NCBI RefSeq assembly: GCF_003626635.1
Contig: NZ_RAZT01000001.1
Coordinates: 62,001-126,000 of the forward strand
Direction: 5' to 3'
Source: Micromonospora musae
GTDB taxonomy: Bacteria; Actinomycetota; Actinomycetes; Mycobacteriales; Micromonosporaceae
Length of the DNA stretch: 64,000 nucleotides
Positions 1 to 7,334 of the stretch are shown here, piece after piece (the stretch's first letter is position 1; each line of letters starts with the position of its first letter). The translations under genes and the position numbers were made by a program. The notes under the pieces were generated by a model. It worked only from the letters and a program-made list of their open reading frames with translations, was not told where the DNA came from and ran no database searches.

Positions 1-83
1 TCCATGGCATTGACGAGCGGGTTCCGGTGGACGGGCTACAGTTCGGCGTGCGGGTTCTCGACCGGTTCCTGCGTACCTGCTGA
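1..83 (+). CDS. M20-family peptidase, C-terminal end only (partial)
   Basis: The window opens inside this gene. The reading frame begins at base 3 and runs 26 codons to a TGA at 81-83. The visible tail (HGIDERVPVDGLQFG, then RVLDRFLR) matches the usual C-terminus of M20/ArgE-DapE type dipeptidases, where a Gly-His segment is followed by an acidic and hydrophobic helix. An M20 peptidase also lies near uppP in mycobacteria, which fits the neighbourhood. The catalytic domain is off the left edge, so substrate cannot be judged. Confidence 0.6.
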   Translation, partial: HGIDERVPVDGLQFGVRVLDRFLRTC

Positions 84-140
84 CCCGCCTCCGGTTGCTG
101 CGCCCGCGCGGCACCTCCCATCGTGAAGGGAACACCTCGC

Positions 141-797
141 ATGACCGACCAGCACGGTGAGCTGGACGCTGCTCTCGAGCGGGTGATCGACGCGGCCCGT
201 CGCCACCTGTCCGCGGTACGCGCCGCCGACGGCCGCATCGACGACGACGACGTCTGGCAGGCGTACGTCGCTTTGAACAACGCCTCCCACGCCTACGACG
301 AGCGTCTCCTGGACGCCTTCGGTGAAGTCACCCCCTGGGACGTCGAGGCGATCGACCCGGACGAGGCCGACGAGCGTTTCGCCGGCGGCGCCGAGGCGAT
401 CGAGGCCACCGACCCGCACCCGCGGGTGATCTCGGTACGCCAGCGCCGCGACTACCGGGTGCCCAGCGTCTCCGCGCTGATGCGGGTCGCCGAGGTGGCC
501 CGCCGGGACAGCACCCCGGAGGACGACGAGCCGGCGCCGGTCGAGGGGGTCGGCGAGGCGGTGCTGGAGCTGCTGCAGAGCGGCGACGGCTCGCTCAGCG
601 CGCTGGACATCCCCGAGCTGGAACCGCTCGACGGGGTGGTGATGGTCAGCGAGGTCGGCACCCCGGTCGACCTGGAGTCGTTCGAGGACGACGACGCGGT
701 CGGCCCGTTCCAGCCGGCCGCCGACGACCGGCTGATCGGCCGCCTCGACGAGCACCCGTTCCTCGAGCTCGACGACGAGCACGACCACGTCCACTAG
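141..797 (+). CDS. Acidic hypothetical protein
   Basis: This encodes 218 residues that I do not recognise. ATG 141 is preferred over an in-frame GTG at 123 because a GAAGGG ribosome-binding site at 125-130 is well placed for 141. The protein is very acidic, with Asp/Glu runs near residues 35-40, 135-140 and the C-terminus, which ends in Asp and His residues. There is no signal peptide or membrane segment. The N-terminal third looks helical (an AALERVIDAARRHL segment). It follows the M20 peptidase on the same strand by 57 bases and may be cotranscribed. Function unknown. Confidence 0.75.
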   Translation: MTDQHGELDAALERVIDAARRHLSAVRAADGRIDDDDVWQAYVALNNASHAYDERLLDAFGEVTPWDVEAIDPDEADERFAGGAEAIEATDPHPRVISVRQRRDYRVPSVSALMRVAEVARRDSTPEDDEPAPVEGVGEAVLELLQSGDGSLSALDIPELEPLDGVVMVSEVGTPVDLESFEDDDAVGPFQPAADDRLIGRLDEHPFLELDDEHDHVH

Positions 798-862
798 GGC
801 GTGTGTCGAAGTCCTCGGTCGAGCCGAGGCGGAGTCCAGGCGGCGGTCCGGCAAGGCGGGGA

Positions 863-895
863 TTCGTTCGGATACCGGTGTTGTATCCGGACGAA
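863..895. terminator. Hairpin downstream of the acidic hypothetical gene
   Basis: A 13-bp stem (863-875 with 883-895, one G-T pair) closes a 7-base loop about 65 bases after the stop at 797. There is no T-run. It is a plausible factor-assisted or structure-only terminator, together with the hairpin at 971-1009. Confidence 0.4.
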
Positions 896-970
896 GCGCC
901 GACGCCGCCGGTCGTCGTCTGGGCCCGCCGCAGGCCGGCCAGGGACTTTGGCATATGCCCTAGGCGATGC

Positions 971-1009
971 CGCCCCGGGGTCCGGCCGTACGGCACGGGC
1001 CCCGGGGCG
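971..1009. terminator. GC-rich hairpin between convergent genes
   Basis: A 13-bp stem (971-983 with 997-1009, one G-T pair) sits just before the end of the convergent DUF5703 gene at 1027. Its position between two converging genes suggests bidirectional termination; no T-tract is present. Confidence 0.5.
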
Positions 1010-1026
1010 TACGCCTGGCGGTTCGT

Positions 1027-1218
1027 TCAGTACGAGAGGCCCGGCTGCGGCTGGTTGACCCGGCGGCGACGCAGCATCACCTGCCGCGTGCCGTCCCGGA
1101 ACAGCCGCACCCGGGCCAGCTCCCATCCGGAGAACTCCGCCTGGATTGCCAGCTGCGCCGCGGCGGTCAGCCGGTCGACGTTCGATGGCAACCGCAGCGG
1201 CGCGTATTCGTAGTCCAT
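1027..1218 (-). CDS. DUF5703 family small protein
   Basis: This 63-residue protein starts MDYEYAPLRLP and carries the conserved family core (NVDRLTAAAQLAIQAEF, then GWELARVRL) before an Arg-rich tail. The length matches the DUF5703 family, widespread in actinobacteria and of unknown function. The ATG at 1218 fits the family; an upstream ATG at 1311 would add 31 poorly conserved residues. The family sits beside uppP in other actinobacteria, as it does nearby here. Confidence 0.8.
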   Translation of the reverse strand: MDYEYAPLRLPSNVDRLTAAAQLAIQAEFSGWELARVRLFRDGTRQVMLRRRRVNQPQPGLSY

Positions 1219-1329
1219 GTTCCCTATGCTGCCCAGGCCGGCGGTGGTTTGCCACCCCCGGCGGGGTGATCGACACCGCTGCCGCGGGCGCTTCGTGCCC
1301 ACAGGTGGCACCCTGGCCGGTTCGCCGCC

Positions 1330-2301
1330 TCAGCTGTCGCGCTCGGGGTAGCCGACCGGCACCGCCGAGACATCCTCCAACGCGGTGATGATCTCTTCCG
1401 GCAGCGTCATCCGCTCCACCTGAAGCGCCCCGAGCAGCTGGCCCACCGTGCGGGCGCCGAGGATGGGCGCCGTCACGCCGGGCCGGTCCCGCACCCAGGC
1501 CAGCGCCACCTCCAGCGGCGAGACGCCCAGCCCGCCGGCCGCGGTGGCCACCGCCTCCACGATGCTCGAGCAGCGCGGCTCCAGGTAGGTGGCGACGAAA
1601 CGCTCGAAGTGCGGCGAGGCGGCCCGGGAGTCGGCCGGGCGGCCGTGCCGGTACTTGCCGGTCAACACCCCCCGCCCCAGCGGAGACCAGGGCAGCACCC
1701 CCAGGCCGAGCGCGTCGCAGGCGGGCAGCACCTCCCGCTCCACGCCCCGCTCCAGCAGCGAGTACTCCACCTGGGCGGCCACCACCGGCGACCGCCCCGG
1801 CCAGGCCGCCTGCCAGGCCGCCGCGCGGGCGGTCTGCCAGCCGGAGAAGTTCGACACGCCGACGTACCGGACCCGGCCGCTGGCCACGGCGTGGTCGAGC
1901 GTGGCCAGGGTCTCCTCCAGCGGGGTGTCCGGGTCGTAGCCGTGCACCTGGAACAGGTCGACGTGATCGGTGCCGAGGCGGCGCAGCGAGGCGTCGAGCG
2001 TACGCAGCAGATGGCCTCGGGAGTTGTCGCGGCGGCGGCCGTTACCCGGTCGCAGTCCCGCCTTCGTGGCGATCAGCAGCTCGTCGCGGGGCACCAGAGC
2101 GCCGAGCAGCGACCCGATCACCGACTCGGCGTCGCCGTCGCCGTAGACGTCGGCTGTGTCGATCAGGTTGCCGCCCGCGTCGAGGTAACTCTTCAGCTGG
2201 GCGGCCGCATCGTCGGCATCGGTGTCCCGACCCCAGGTCATGGTGCCGAGCGCGAGCCGCGAAACCGCCAGCCCGCTTCGGCCGAGCGGTCGCTGTTGCA
2301 T
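1330..2301 (-). CDS. Aldo/keto reductase
   Basis: The 323-residue protein is a full-length NAD(P)H-dependent aldo/keto reductase with a TIM-barrel fold. The N-terminal beta-strand region (RPLGRSGLAVSRLALGT) is typical. The catalytic tetrad can be followed: Asp and Tyr in DTADVYGDGDAES near residues 48-60, Lys in IATKAG near 80, and His in FQVHGYD near 118. The C-terminal GARTVGQL segment binds the cofactor phosphate. Translation begins with ATG six bases after a TAAGGT box, so the transcript is probably leaderless. The physiological carbonyl substrate is unknown. Confidence 0.9.
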   Translation of the reverse strand: MQQRPLGRSGLAVSRLALGTMTWGRDTDADDAAAQLKSYLDAGGNLIDTADVYGDGDAESVIGSLLGALVPRDELLIATKAGLRPGNGRRRDNSRGHLLRTLDASLRRLGTDHVDLFQVHGYDPDTPLEETLATLDHAVASGRVRYVGVSNFSGWQTARAAAWQAAWPGRSPVVAAQVEYSLLERGVEREVLPACDALGLGVLPWSPLGRGVLTGKYRHGRPADSRAASPHFERFVATYLEPRCSSIVEAVATAAGGLGVSPLEVALAWVRDRPGVTAPILGARTVGQLLGALQVERMTLPEEIITALEDVSAVPVGYPERDS

Positions 2302-2307
2302 GGGTGA

Positions 2308-2313
2308 ACCTTA
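2308..2313 (-). promoter_or_regulatory. -10 box, leaderless promoter of the aldo/keto reductase
   Basis: TAAGGT on the minus strand ends 6 bases before the ATG at 2301, the spacing expected when transcription begins at the start codon. Confidence 0.6.
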
Positions 2314-2494
2314 TTTCGAACACGGCGCAACCGATATCCTCGCTCCCGTCATGTCTCCCGGGTTCTGCCGGTGTTCCTGCCGCTGTCGCGCCCGAATCCG
2401 CCCACTCCATCGCCGTTTCGGTGAGCCGGTGATCCAGTCGTTCACCGGCATTGCGTAACCTGATGCGACCTGTGGAGCCGATGGGGGAGGACCA

Positions 2495-3547
2495 TTGCGA
2501 CTCGGGCTCAGCCTGGGATACCAGACGGCATGGAGCACACCGGCCGATCACCTGGCCCTCGCCCAGGAGGCGGACCGGCTCGGTTACTCGGTGGTGTGGG
2601 CGGCGGAGGCGTACGGCTCCGACTCGCCCAGCATGCTGGCCTGGATCGCCGGGCAGACCGAACGGATCGACCTGGGCAGCGCGGTGATGCAGATCCCCGC
2701 CCGCACACCCGCCGCCACCGCGATGACAGCGGCGACCATCGACACTCTCTCCGCGGGCCGGTTCCGGCTGGGTCTCGGGGTGTCCGGGCCGCAGGTCTCC
2801 GAGGGCTGGCACGGTGTCCGCTTCGGCAAGCCCCTCGCCCGCACCCGCGAGTTCGTGGACATCGTCAAGCTCGCCGTGGCGCGCAAGGAGGTCGCCTACG
2901 ACGGCGAGCACTACACCCTGCCGCTGCCCGACGGCCCCGGCAAGGCGCTGCGGTTGAGCTTCCATCCGCCCCGCGACCACATACCGATCTACCTGGCCGC
3001 CGTCGGCCCGAAGAACCTCGAACTCGCCGGTGAGATCGCCGACGGCTGGCTCGCCGTCTTCTACGCCCCCGAGTTCGCGCAGGAGCAGCTCGCCGCCGTA
3101 CGCGCCGGCCGGGAGCGGGCCGGCAAGGAGCTGGCCGGCTTCGACGTGGTGCCGTCCGTGCCGGTGGTCGTCGGCGACGACGTCGCCGCCTGCGCCGAAC
3201 TGGTCCGCTGGTATGCGGCGCTCTACGTCGGCGGCATGGGCAGCCGCAAGCAGAACTTCTACAACCAGTTGGCCACCCGGATGGGCTACGGTGACGCCGC
3301 CCGCGAGGTGCAGGACCTCTACCTGGGCAAGCAGCATCGGGACGCCGCCGCCGCGGTGCCGCTGGAGTTCATCGACCGTACGTCGCTGCTCGGGCCGAAG
3401 GAACGCATCGCCGACCGGTTGCGGGAGTACGCGGCCGCCGGTGTGACCACGCTGTCGGTCACGCTCTTCGTGGCGGATCGGGAGAGCGGTGTGCAGACCC
3501 TTCGTACCGTCGCCGAGGCGCTCGAGCTTGCTGGAGTTGGCGAGTGA
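2495..3547 (+). CDS. LLM-class (probably F420-dependent) oxidoreductase
   Basis: This 350-residue protein belongs to the luciferase-like monooxygenase superfamily. It opens with [10 protein letters not shown], followed by [23 protein letters not shown], the usual first strands and helices of the barrel. The segment [12 protein letters not shown] is the conserved cofactor-binding turn of the F420-dependent branch. The start is TTG 2495, chosen because a strong GGGGGAGG site at 2482-2489 precedes it and the family N-terminus begins exactly there. Its end overlaps the uppP start by four bases (GTGA), so the two are translationally coupled. Substrate is unknown; FMN rather than F420 cannot be excluded. 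Confidence 0.88.
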   Translation: MRLGLSLGYQTAWSTPADHLALAQEADRLGYSVVWAAEAYGSDSPSMLAWIAGQTERIDLGSAVMQIPARTPAATAMTAATIDTLSAGRFRLGLGVSGPQVSEGWHGVRFGKPLARTREFVDIVKLAVARKEVAYDGEHYTLPLPDGPGKALRLSFHPPRDHIPIYLAAVGPKNLELAGEIADGWLAVFYAPEFAQEQLAAVRAGRERAGKELAGFDVVPSVPVVVGDDVAACAELVRWYAALYVGGMGSRKQNFYNQLATRMGYGDAAREVQDLYLGKQHRDAAAAVPLEFIDRTSLLGPKERIADRLREYAAAGVTTLSVTLFVADRESGVQTLRTVAEALELAGVGE

Positions 3548-4380
3548 CCTGGGTTGAGGCCATCGTCCTGGGCCTGGTCCAGGGGCTCACGGAATTCCTG
3601 CCGGTCAGCTCGTCGGGGCACCTACGGATCACCTCCGAGCTCTTCTTCGGGCGGGACGCCGGCGCGTCGTTCACCGCGGTGACCCAGCTGGGCACCGAAG
3701 CGGCCGTGCTGATCTACTTCGCGAAGGACATCTGGCGGATCACCCGTACCTGGGTCGTCGGAATCTGGGACAAGTCCGTGCGCTCCAGCCTGGACTACCG
3801 GATGGCCTGGTACGTGATCGTCGGTACGATCCCCATCGGCATCTTCGGCTTCCTGTTCAAGGACCAGATCCGCACCGCCGGCCGCAACCTCTGGCTGGTG
3901 GCCACCACGCTGATCGTCTTCGCCTTCGTGCTCGCCTTCGCCGAGTACTGGGGCCGCCAGACCCGCTCCCTGGAGAACTTCCGGATGCGCGACGGCGTCG
4001 TCATGGGCTTCGCCCAGGCCATGGCGCTCATCCCGGGAGTGTCCCGGTCCGGCGGCACGCTCACCGCCGGCCTGCTGCTCAACCTCACCCGGGAGACGGC
4101 GGCCCGCTACTCGTTCCTGCTGGCCATTCCGGCGGTGGTGCTCTCCGGCGTGTTCAGCCTCGGGGACGTGTTCGAGCCGGCGGCGCCCGGCACGGCAGCC
4201 CCGACCGTCGCCATGCTGGTCGTGGCCACGATCATCGCCTTCGGCGTCGGGTACGCGGCGATCGCCTGGCTGCTGCGCTACGTCGCCCACCACACCCTGT
4301 ACGTCTTCGTGCTCTACCGGGTGGCGCTGGGCACGCTGGTCCTCGCGCTGCTGATGACCGGCACCATCAGCGCCACCTGA
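3544..4380 (+). CDS. uppP: Undecaprenyl-diphosphate phosphatase
   Basis: UppP (BacA family) dephosphorylates undecaprenyl diphosphate to recycle the lipid carrier for peptidoglycan and other envelope polymers. The 278-residue membrane protein has both family signatures: [19 protein letters not shown] near residues 3-21, with the acidic residue and Ser cluster of the active site, and PGVSRSGG near 163-170. About eight hydrophobic segments follow. GTG 3544 overlaps the stop of the preceding oxidoreductase gene, and the family N-terminus starts here. Confers bacitracin tolerance in other bacteria when abundant. Confidence 0.97.
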   Translation: MTWVEAIVLGLVQGLTEFLPVSSSGHLRITSELFFGRDAGASFTAVTQLGTEAAVLIYFAKDIWRITRTWVVGIWDKSVRSSLDYRMAWYVIVGTIPIGIFGFLFKDQIRTAGRNLWLVATTLIVFAFVLAFAEYWGRQTRSLENFRMRDGVVMGFAQAMALIPGVSRSGGTLTAGLLLNLTRETAARYSFLLAIPAVVLSGVFSLGDVFEPAAPGTAAPTVAMLVVATIIAFGVGYAAIAWLLRYVAHHTLYVFVLYRVALGTLVLALLMTGTISAT

Positions 4381-4397
4381 CCGCCGACCCGTTACGC

Positions 4398-4434
4398 CGA
4401 CGGCCGGCACCCCGCCCTGGGGTGCCGGCCGTCG
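4398..4434. terminator. Strong hairpin after uppP
   Basis: A perfect 16-bp stem (4398-4413 with 4419-4434) with a 5-base loop lies 17 bases after the uppP stop. No T-run follows. It is almost certainly the 3' end structure of the uppP transcript. Confidence 0.7.
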
Positions 4435-4537
4435 TGCTGTTGCGCTGCCGACCGCTTGCTCTGCACTCCGTCTTGCTCTGCACCCTCATACGCGCCGCGG
4501 CGCGCTGCTTGGGCTTCCGTTTTGTGGGGCGGATACG

Positions 4538-4574
4538 CCGCTGGCCGGCGCCCGTGTGGGGTGCCGGCCAGCGG
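4538..4574. terminator. Hairpin downstream of the secreted lysozyme-like gene
   Basis: A 16-bp stem (4538-4553 with 4559-4574, one G-T pair) lies 20 bases beyond the minus-strand stop at 4595. Its right arm shares a 12-base stretch (GGGGTGCCGGCC) with the uppP hairpin. Confidence 0.6.
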
Positions 4575-4594
4575 TTGGTCGTGCTGTTTGGTTG

Positions 4595-5188
4595 TCAGCT
4601 GTTCCAGTACTGGGCCACGAGGTCGGCGGCCTGCTGCTCCCACTGGGCGTAGGCGTCGGGGTAGGCGGAGACCTGGACGGTCTGGGCGGCGTCGGTCAGC
4701 GGCATGTCCTGCCAGCCGTCGACCTGCTTGAGGCCCTTGAGGAACGCGGTGGTGGAGTACTGCGGGTCGGTGATCTGCTCCGGGGTGCCCCAGCCGGAGG
4801 TGGGGCGCTGCTGGAACAGGCCCAGCGAGTCGTGGTCGTTGGCGTCACCCAGGTGACCCAGGTTGTGCAGCTTCGACTCCTGCAGGCTGGTGGCGATGGA
4901 GATGACCGCGGCCCGCTCGTTCATGTCCGACTTCTTCGTGGCGGCGATGATCGCCTTCACGTTGGCCGTCTGCTCGTCGTTCAGGTTGATGCGGGACTGG
5001 GTGCCGTGGGTGCCGTTGGGCATCAGCTTGCCCTTGTCCACGGCCGGCTTGTCGACGTGCACGACAGCGACGGGCTTGGCGTCGATGGTGGGGGTGGCGG
5101 CGTGGGCGGCGACGGGGCCACCGATGACACCACCGGCGAACGCGAGACCAGCGATACCGAGAACGCTCTTACGCATGATCGTGTTCAT
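4595..5188 (-). CDS. Secreted lysozyme-like/transglycosylase-like protein
   Basis: The 197-residue product has a clear Sec signal peptide: basic MRK, a hydrophobic stretch and a cleavage site after AAHA near residue 30. The mature part contains an actinobacterial lysozyme-like module with the motif SLQESKLHNLG near residues 102-112 and DSLGLFQQRP near 120-130, ending in ADLVAQYWNS. The Glu of LQESKL is the likely catalytic acid by analogy with related muralytic domains. Start ATG 5188 follows an AAGGAGC site at 5195-5201; ATG 5176 is an alternative. It faces a repeat-filled gap. Peptidoglycan cleavage is inferred, not shown. Confidence 0.8.
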   Translation of the reverse strand: MNTIMRKSVLGIAGLAFAGGVIGGPVAAHAATPTIDAKPVAVVHVDKPAVDKGKLMPNGTHGTQSRINLNDEQTANVKAIIAATKKSDMNERAAVISIATSLQESKLHNLGHLGDANDHDSLGLFQQRPTSGWGTPEQITDPQYSTTAFLKGLKQVDGWQDMPLTDAAQTVQVSAYPDAYAQWEQQAADLVAQYWNS

Positions 5189-5359
5189 GTCAAAGCTCCT
5201 TCGGGGGTGATGACCCACACCCGGGGGGGGTGCAGGTCAGCGCCACGCTCGGGCGCTTCACAGAAAGGGGGAAAAGTTTGTGGTCGGTCGGCGCCTGCGC
5301 GAACCGGGGGTGTTCGCGGGGCCGGGGTCCCGGGGTGAGGCGGGGGGCTTCACCACGCC

Positions 5360-5400
5360 GGGACGGTGTTCAACGGTCGGCGACCCGCCATCATTCCTGG
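5360..5400 (+). repeat. 41-base direct repeat, copy 1
   Basis: It contains GTGTTCAACGGTCGGCGACC then CATCATTCC. Copy 2 at 5468-5508 differs at only a few positions, and a more diverged copy 3 lies at 5575-5613. Spacing is about 108 bases, and the sequence between copies is not conserved. Confidence 0.7.
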
Positions 5401-5467
5401 CGACATGCCCGGGGGTCTCGGGGGCTTGGTGACCGTGGCCCGCTGCGACCCGGAGAGGTCGTGCGGC

Positions 5468-5508
5468 GGGACCGTGTTCAACGACCGGCGGCCCACCATC
5501 ATTCCCGG
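5468..5508 (+). repeat. 41-base direct repeat, copy 2
   Basis: It shares the core GTGTTCAACG, CGGCG and CATCATTCC with copy 1 and ends in CCGG like it. Confidence 0.7.
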
Positions 5509-5574
5509 GGGCCTTTGCCGTGCCCGGCCCGGTCGGATGCGCTACCGGGCGGCGGGCTGCTACCTCGGCCGTCG

Positions 5575-5613
5575 GGGCTGTTCAACGCCCGCGACCCGGC
5601 CACGATTCCGGCC
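5575..5613 (+). repeat. 41-base direct repeat, diverged copy 3
   Basis: It keeps CTGTTCAACG, GCGACCCGGCCA and GATTCCGGCC, so it is recognisably the same element with more substitutions and one base lost. Confidence 0.5.
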
Positions 5614-5694
5614 TGAGGATGCCACCGGTCACACCCCGAAACCGCCCGGAACCGCCCAGGCTGGTTGGCCGCGTCCCAGACCGCGCTGGCCGAG

Positions 5695-5950
5695 GACCGG
5701 ACATTGCGCGCCATTCACCCCAGGCGCGACCCGTGATCGACTCGGGGTCCTTGAAGTCGGGGCATCACGCGGCCGGGACACCCCGACATCAAGGAACCCG
5801 AGTCGATCATTGGCGCGCTTGGGGCGATGAACGCGATGTGTCCGATTTGCCCGCCTGGAGGGGCTGCGGGGTAGTGCCCAGCGCCGGGCCCTGCCCGGGG
5901 GTGCCGGCCCGATCCGCGCGAAGGTCCGTTCGAGGGCCCGCGCGGCCGCG
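5695..5950 (+). repeat. Tandem unit of about 257 bases, copy 1
   Basis: The unit begins near ACCGGACA, runs through a CACCCCAGGCG motif, the long palindrome at 5735-5808, GGGGCGATGAACGCGATGTG at 5821 and GATCCGCGCGAAG at 5911. The same landmarks recur 256-257 bases later. Not coding as far as I can see. Confidence 0.7.
5735..5808. repeat. 74-base palindromic element, copy 1
   Basis: The left arm starts GATCGACTCGGGGTCCTTGA and the right arm ends in its near-complement AAGGAACCCGAGTCGATC. Over the first 28 bases of each arm there are two mismatches. Transcribed, it would fold into a hairpin of about 30 bp. Confidence 0.85.
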
Positions 5951-6207
5951 AACCGGACACCGTTCGCGAATCACCCCAGGCGCCGCTCGTGATCGACTCG
6001 GGGTCCTTGAAGTCGGGGCATCACGCGAACGGGACACCCCGACATCAAGGAAACCGAGTCGATCAATCGGCGCGCACGGGGCGATGAACGCGATGTGTCT
6101 GGTTTGCGCGCCTGGCGGGGCGGCGGATAGGCGCCAGCGACCGGGCTCTGCGCGGGGGTGCCGGCCTGATCCGCGCGAAGTTCCATTCGAGGGCCGTACG
6201 GTCGTCG
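5951..6207 (+). repeat. Tandem unit of about 257 bases, copy 2
   Basis: Landmarks are offset from copy 1 by 256-257 bases: palindrome start 5991, GGGGCGATGAACGCGATGTG at 6078 and GATCCGCGCGAAG at 6168. It decays after about 6207 into a partial palindrome and a degenerate third unit. Confidence 0.7.
5991..6064. repeat. 74-base palindromic element, copy 2
   Basis: It is nearly identical to copy 1; the right arm reads AAGGAAACCGAGTCGATC with one base changed and the loop reads GCGAAC. Confidence 0.85.
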
Positions 6208-6221
6208 CATCATCCCGCCGG

Positions 6222-6253
6222 GGCGTCCCGACATCAGGCACCTCGCGTCGATC
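6222..6253. repeat. Partial palindromic element (right arm only)
   Basis: This half element keeps CCCGACATCA and CGTCGATC of the right arm, but the left arm is missing. Confidence 0.55.
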
Positions 6254-6354
6254 AGCCCAGCAAGCGCGCCGACGGCGACCCGCGACAGCGACTCGACGGA
6301 AGTGAACCGCGAGCGCGATCCAGTCACATGCAGCCCGCCCGATCCGCGCCCCAT

Positions 6355-6420
6355 GGTCAACTCGGGTTCCTTGATGTCGGGGCATCCGGACGACCCGGAC
6401 ACCCCGACATCAAGCCGATC
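6355..6420. repeat. Palindromic element, copy 3 (right arm shortened)
   Basis: The left arm is complete (CAACTCGGGTTCCTTGATG, then TCGGGG). The right arm has CACCCCGACATCAAG and CGATC but lacks the 11 bases between them. It follows a GATCCGCGCC landmark, so it belongs to a decayed third unit. Confidence 0.75.
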
Positions 6421-6489
6421 TAAAAGGAAGTCGGGGGGTCGTGGTCGGGACAGCGGTCGCGCGGTGGCCCGGGGCGACGGGGGAGGCCC

Positions 6490-6495
6490 TAGGGT
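6490..6495 (+). promoter_or_regulatory. -10 box, leaderless promoter of the histidine phosphatase
   Basis: TAGGGT ends 7 bases before the GTG at 6503. This spacing decides the start among three in-frame GTG codons. Confidence 0.6.
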
Positions 6496-6502
6496 GGTGA
6501 CC

Positions 6503-7204
6503 GTGGCGACCCTTCTGCTTCTGCGACACGGCCGGACGACCGCGAACGCCGACGGCGGCCTTGCCGGGCGGCAACCGGTGGAGTTGGACGAGACCGGCCG
6601 CGCGCAGGCGACCGCGGCGGGGGAGCGGCTGCGCGGCCTGCCGTTGGCGGCGGTGGTGACCAGTCCGCTGATCCGTTGCCGGCAGACCCTGGAGTTGGCG
6701 CTGCCGGACGCCTCCCCGGTGGTCGAGGAGGGGCTCATCGAGTGCGGGTACGGCAGCTGGGAGGGGCAGCCGCTCAAGAAGCTGGCGAAGGACCCGCTCT
6801 GGCCGGTCGTCCAGCAGCACCCGAGTGCCGTGGTCTTCCCCGAGGGGGAGGCGATGGCGGCCATGGCGGCGCGCGCCGTCTCGGCGGTGCGCTCCTGGGA
6901 CGCCCGGGTCACCGCCGAGCACGGTCCCGAGGCGCTCTGGCTGGCGTGCAGCCACGGCGATGTGATCAAGGCCATCGTGGCGGACGCGCTCGGCGTACAC
7001 CTGGATCTCTTTCAGCGGATCGTGGCCGACCCGGCGTCGGTGACGGTGATCCGCTACACCCCGCTGCGCCCGTTCCTGACCCGGCTCAACGACACCGGTG
7101 GCGACCTGAGCGGCCTGGTTCCGCCGCGGCCGAAGCGGCGGCGGGCGGCCCGCCGGGTCGACTCGGACGCGGCGGTGGGCGGTGGCGCCGGCAGCACTCG
7201 ATGA
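6503..7204 (+). CDS. Histidine phosphatase family protein (MSMEG_4193-like)
   Basis: The 233-residue protein begins ATLLLLRHGRTTAN; RHG carries the phosphorylated His of the phosphoglycerate-mutase superfamily. A second active-site segment, ACSHGDVIKAIV near residues 152-163, supplies the other His, and ECGYGSWEG near 81-89 supplies the acidic proton donor. The C-terminus is an Arg-rich tail. In-frame GTGs also exist at 6494 and 6497; 6503 is preferred from the TAGGGT box. It lies upstream of the DUF3090 and SCO1664-like genes, an order seen in other actinobacteria. The substrate is unknown. Confidence 0.88.
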   Translation: MATLLLLRHGRTTANADGGLAGRQPVELDETGRAQATAAGERLRGLPLAAVVTSPLIRCRQTLELALPDASPVVEEGLIECGYGSWEGQPLKKLAKDPLWPVVQQHPSAVVFPEGEAMAAMAARAVSAVRSWDARVTAEHGPEALWLACSHGDVIKAIVADALGVHLDLFQRIVADPASVTVIRYTPLRPFLTRLNDTGGDLSGLVPPRPKRRRAARRVDSDAAVGGGAGSTR

Positions 7205-7321
7205 TCACGTACGGTAGGCGCGGTGACGCCCCGGGAGTCGGGCGTCACACGTCGGTGCGCGGGGTGTGGCGCGCGGTGGCGATTCGGGTCGGTGGGGTGC
7301 GCGACGCCAGGACGGGCCGGA

Positions 7322-7327
7322 TAGGGT
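7322..7327 (+). promoter_or_regulatory. -10 box, leaderless promoter of the DUF3090 gene
   Basis: TAGGGT ends 7 bases before ATG 7335, inside the 130-base gap after the histidine phosphatase. Confidence 0.6.
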
Positions 7328-7334
7328 CGTGAGT

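Larger units (their letters stand above)
5189..6502. other. Gene-free repeat-rich divergent region
   Basis: About 1.3 kb separates the minus-strand secreted protein from the plus-strand histidine phosphatase. Open frames here run through repeats and have no ribosome-binding site or recognisable protein family. The region holds three copies of a 41-base repeat, two tandem copies of a unit of about 257 bases, and three long palindromes plus a partial one. It also holds the leaders of both flanking genes. Confidence 0.7.

Noticed and set aside
5189..5280. c-di-AMP (ydaO) riboswitch in the leader of the secreted lysozyme-like gene
   Set aside because: Such switches precede related cell-wall hydrolase genes in actinobacteria, but I could not line up the conserved core here. 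An Infernal search with the Rfam ydaO-yuaA model would decide.
5366..6305. Overlapping ORFs in the repeat region
   Set aside because: They traverse tandem repeats and palindromes on both strands, lack ribosome-binding sites and resemble no protein.
5360..6420. CRISPR array
   Set aside because: Repeat lengths (41 and 257 bases) and irregular spacers do not fit, and there are no cas genes.
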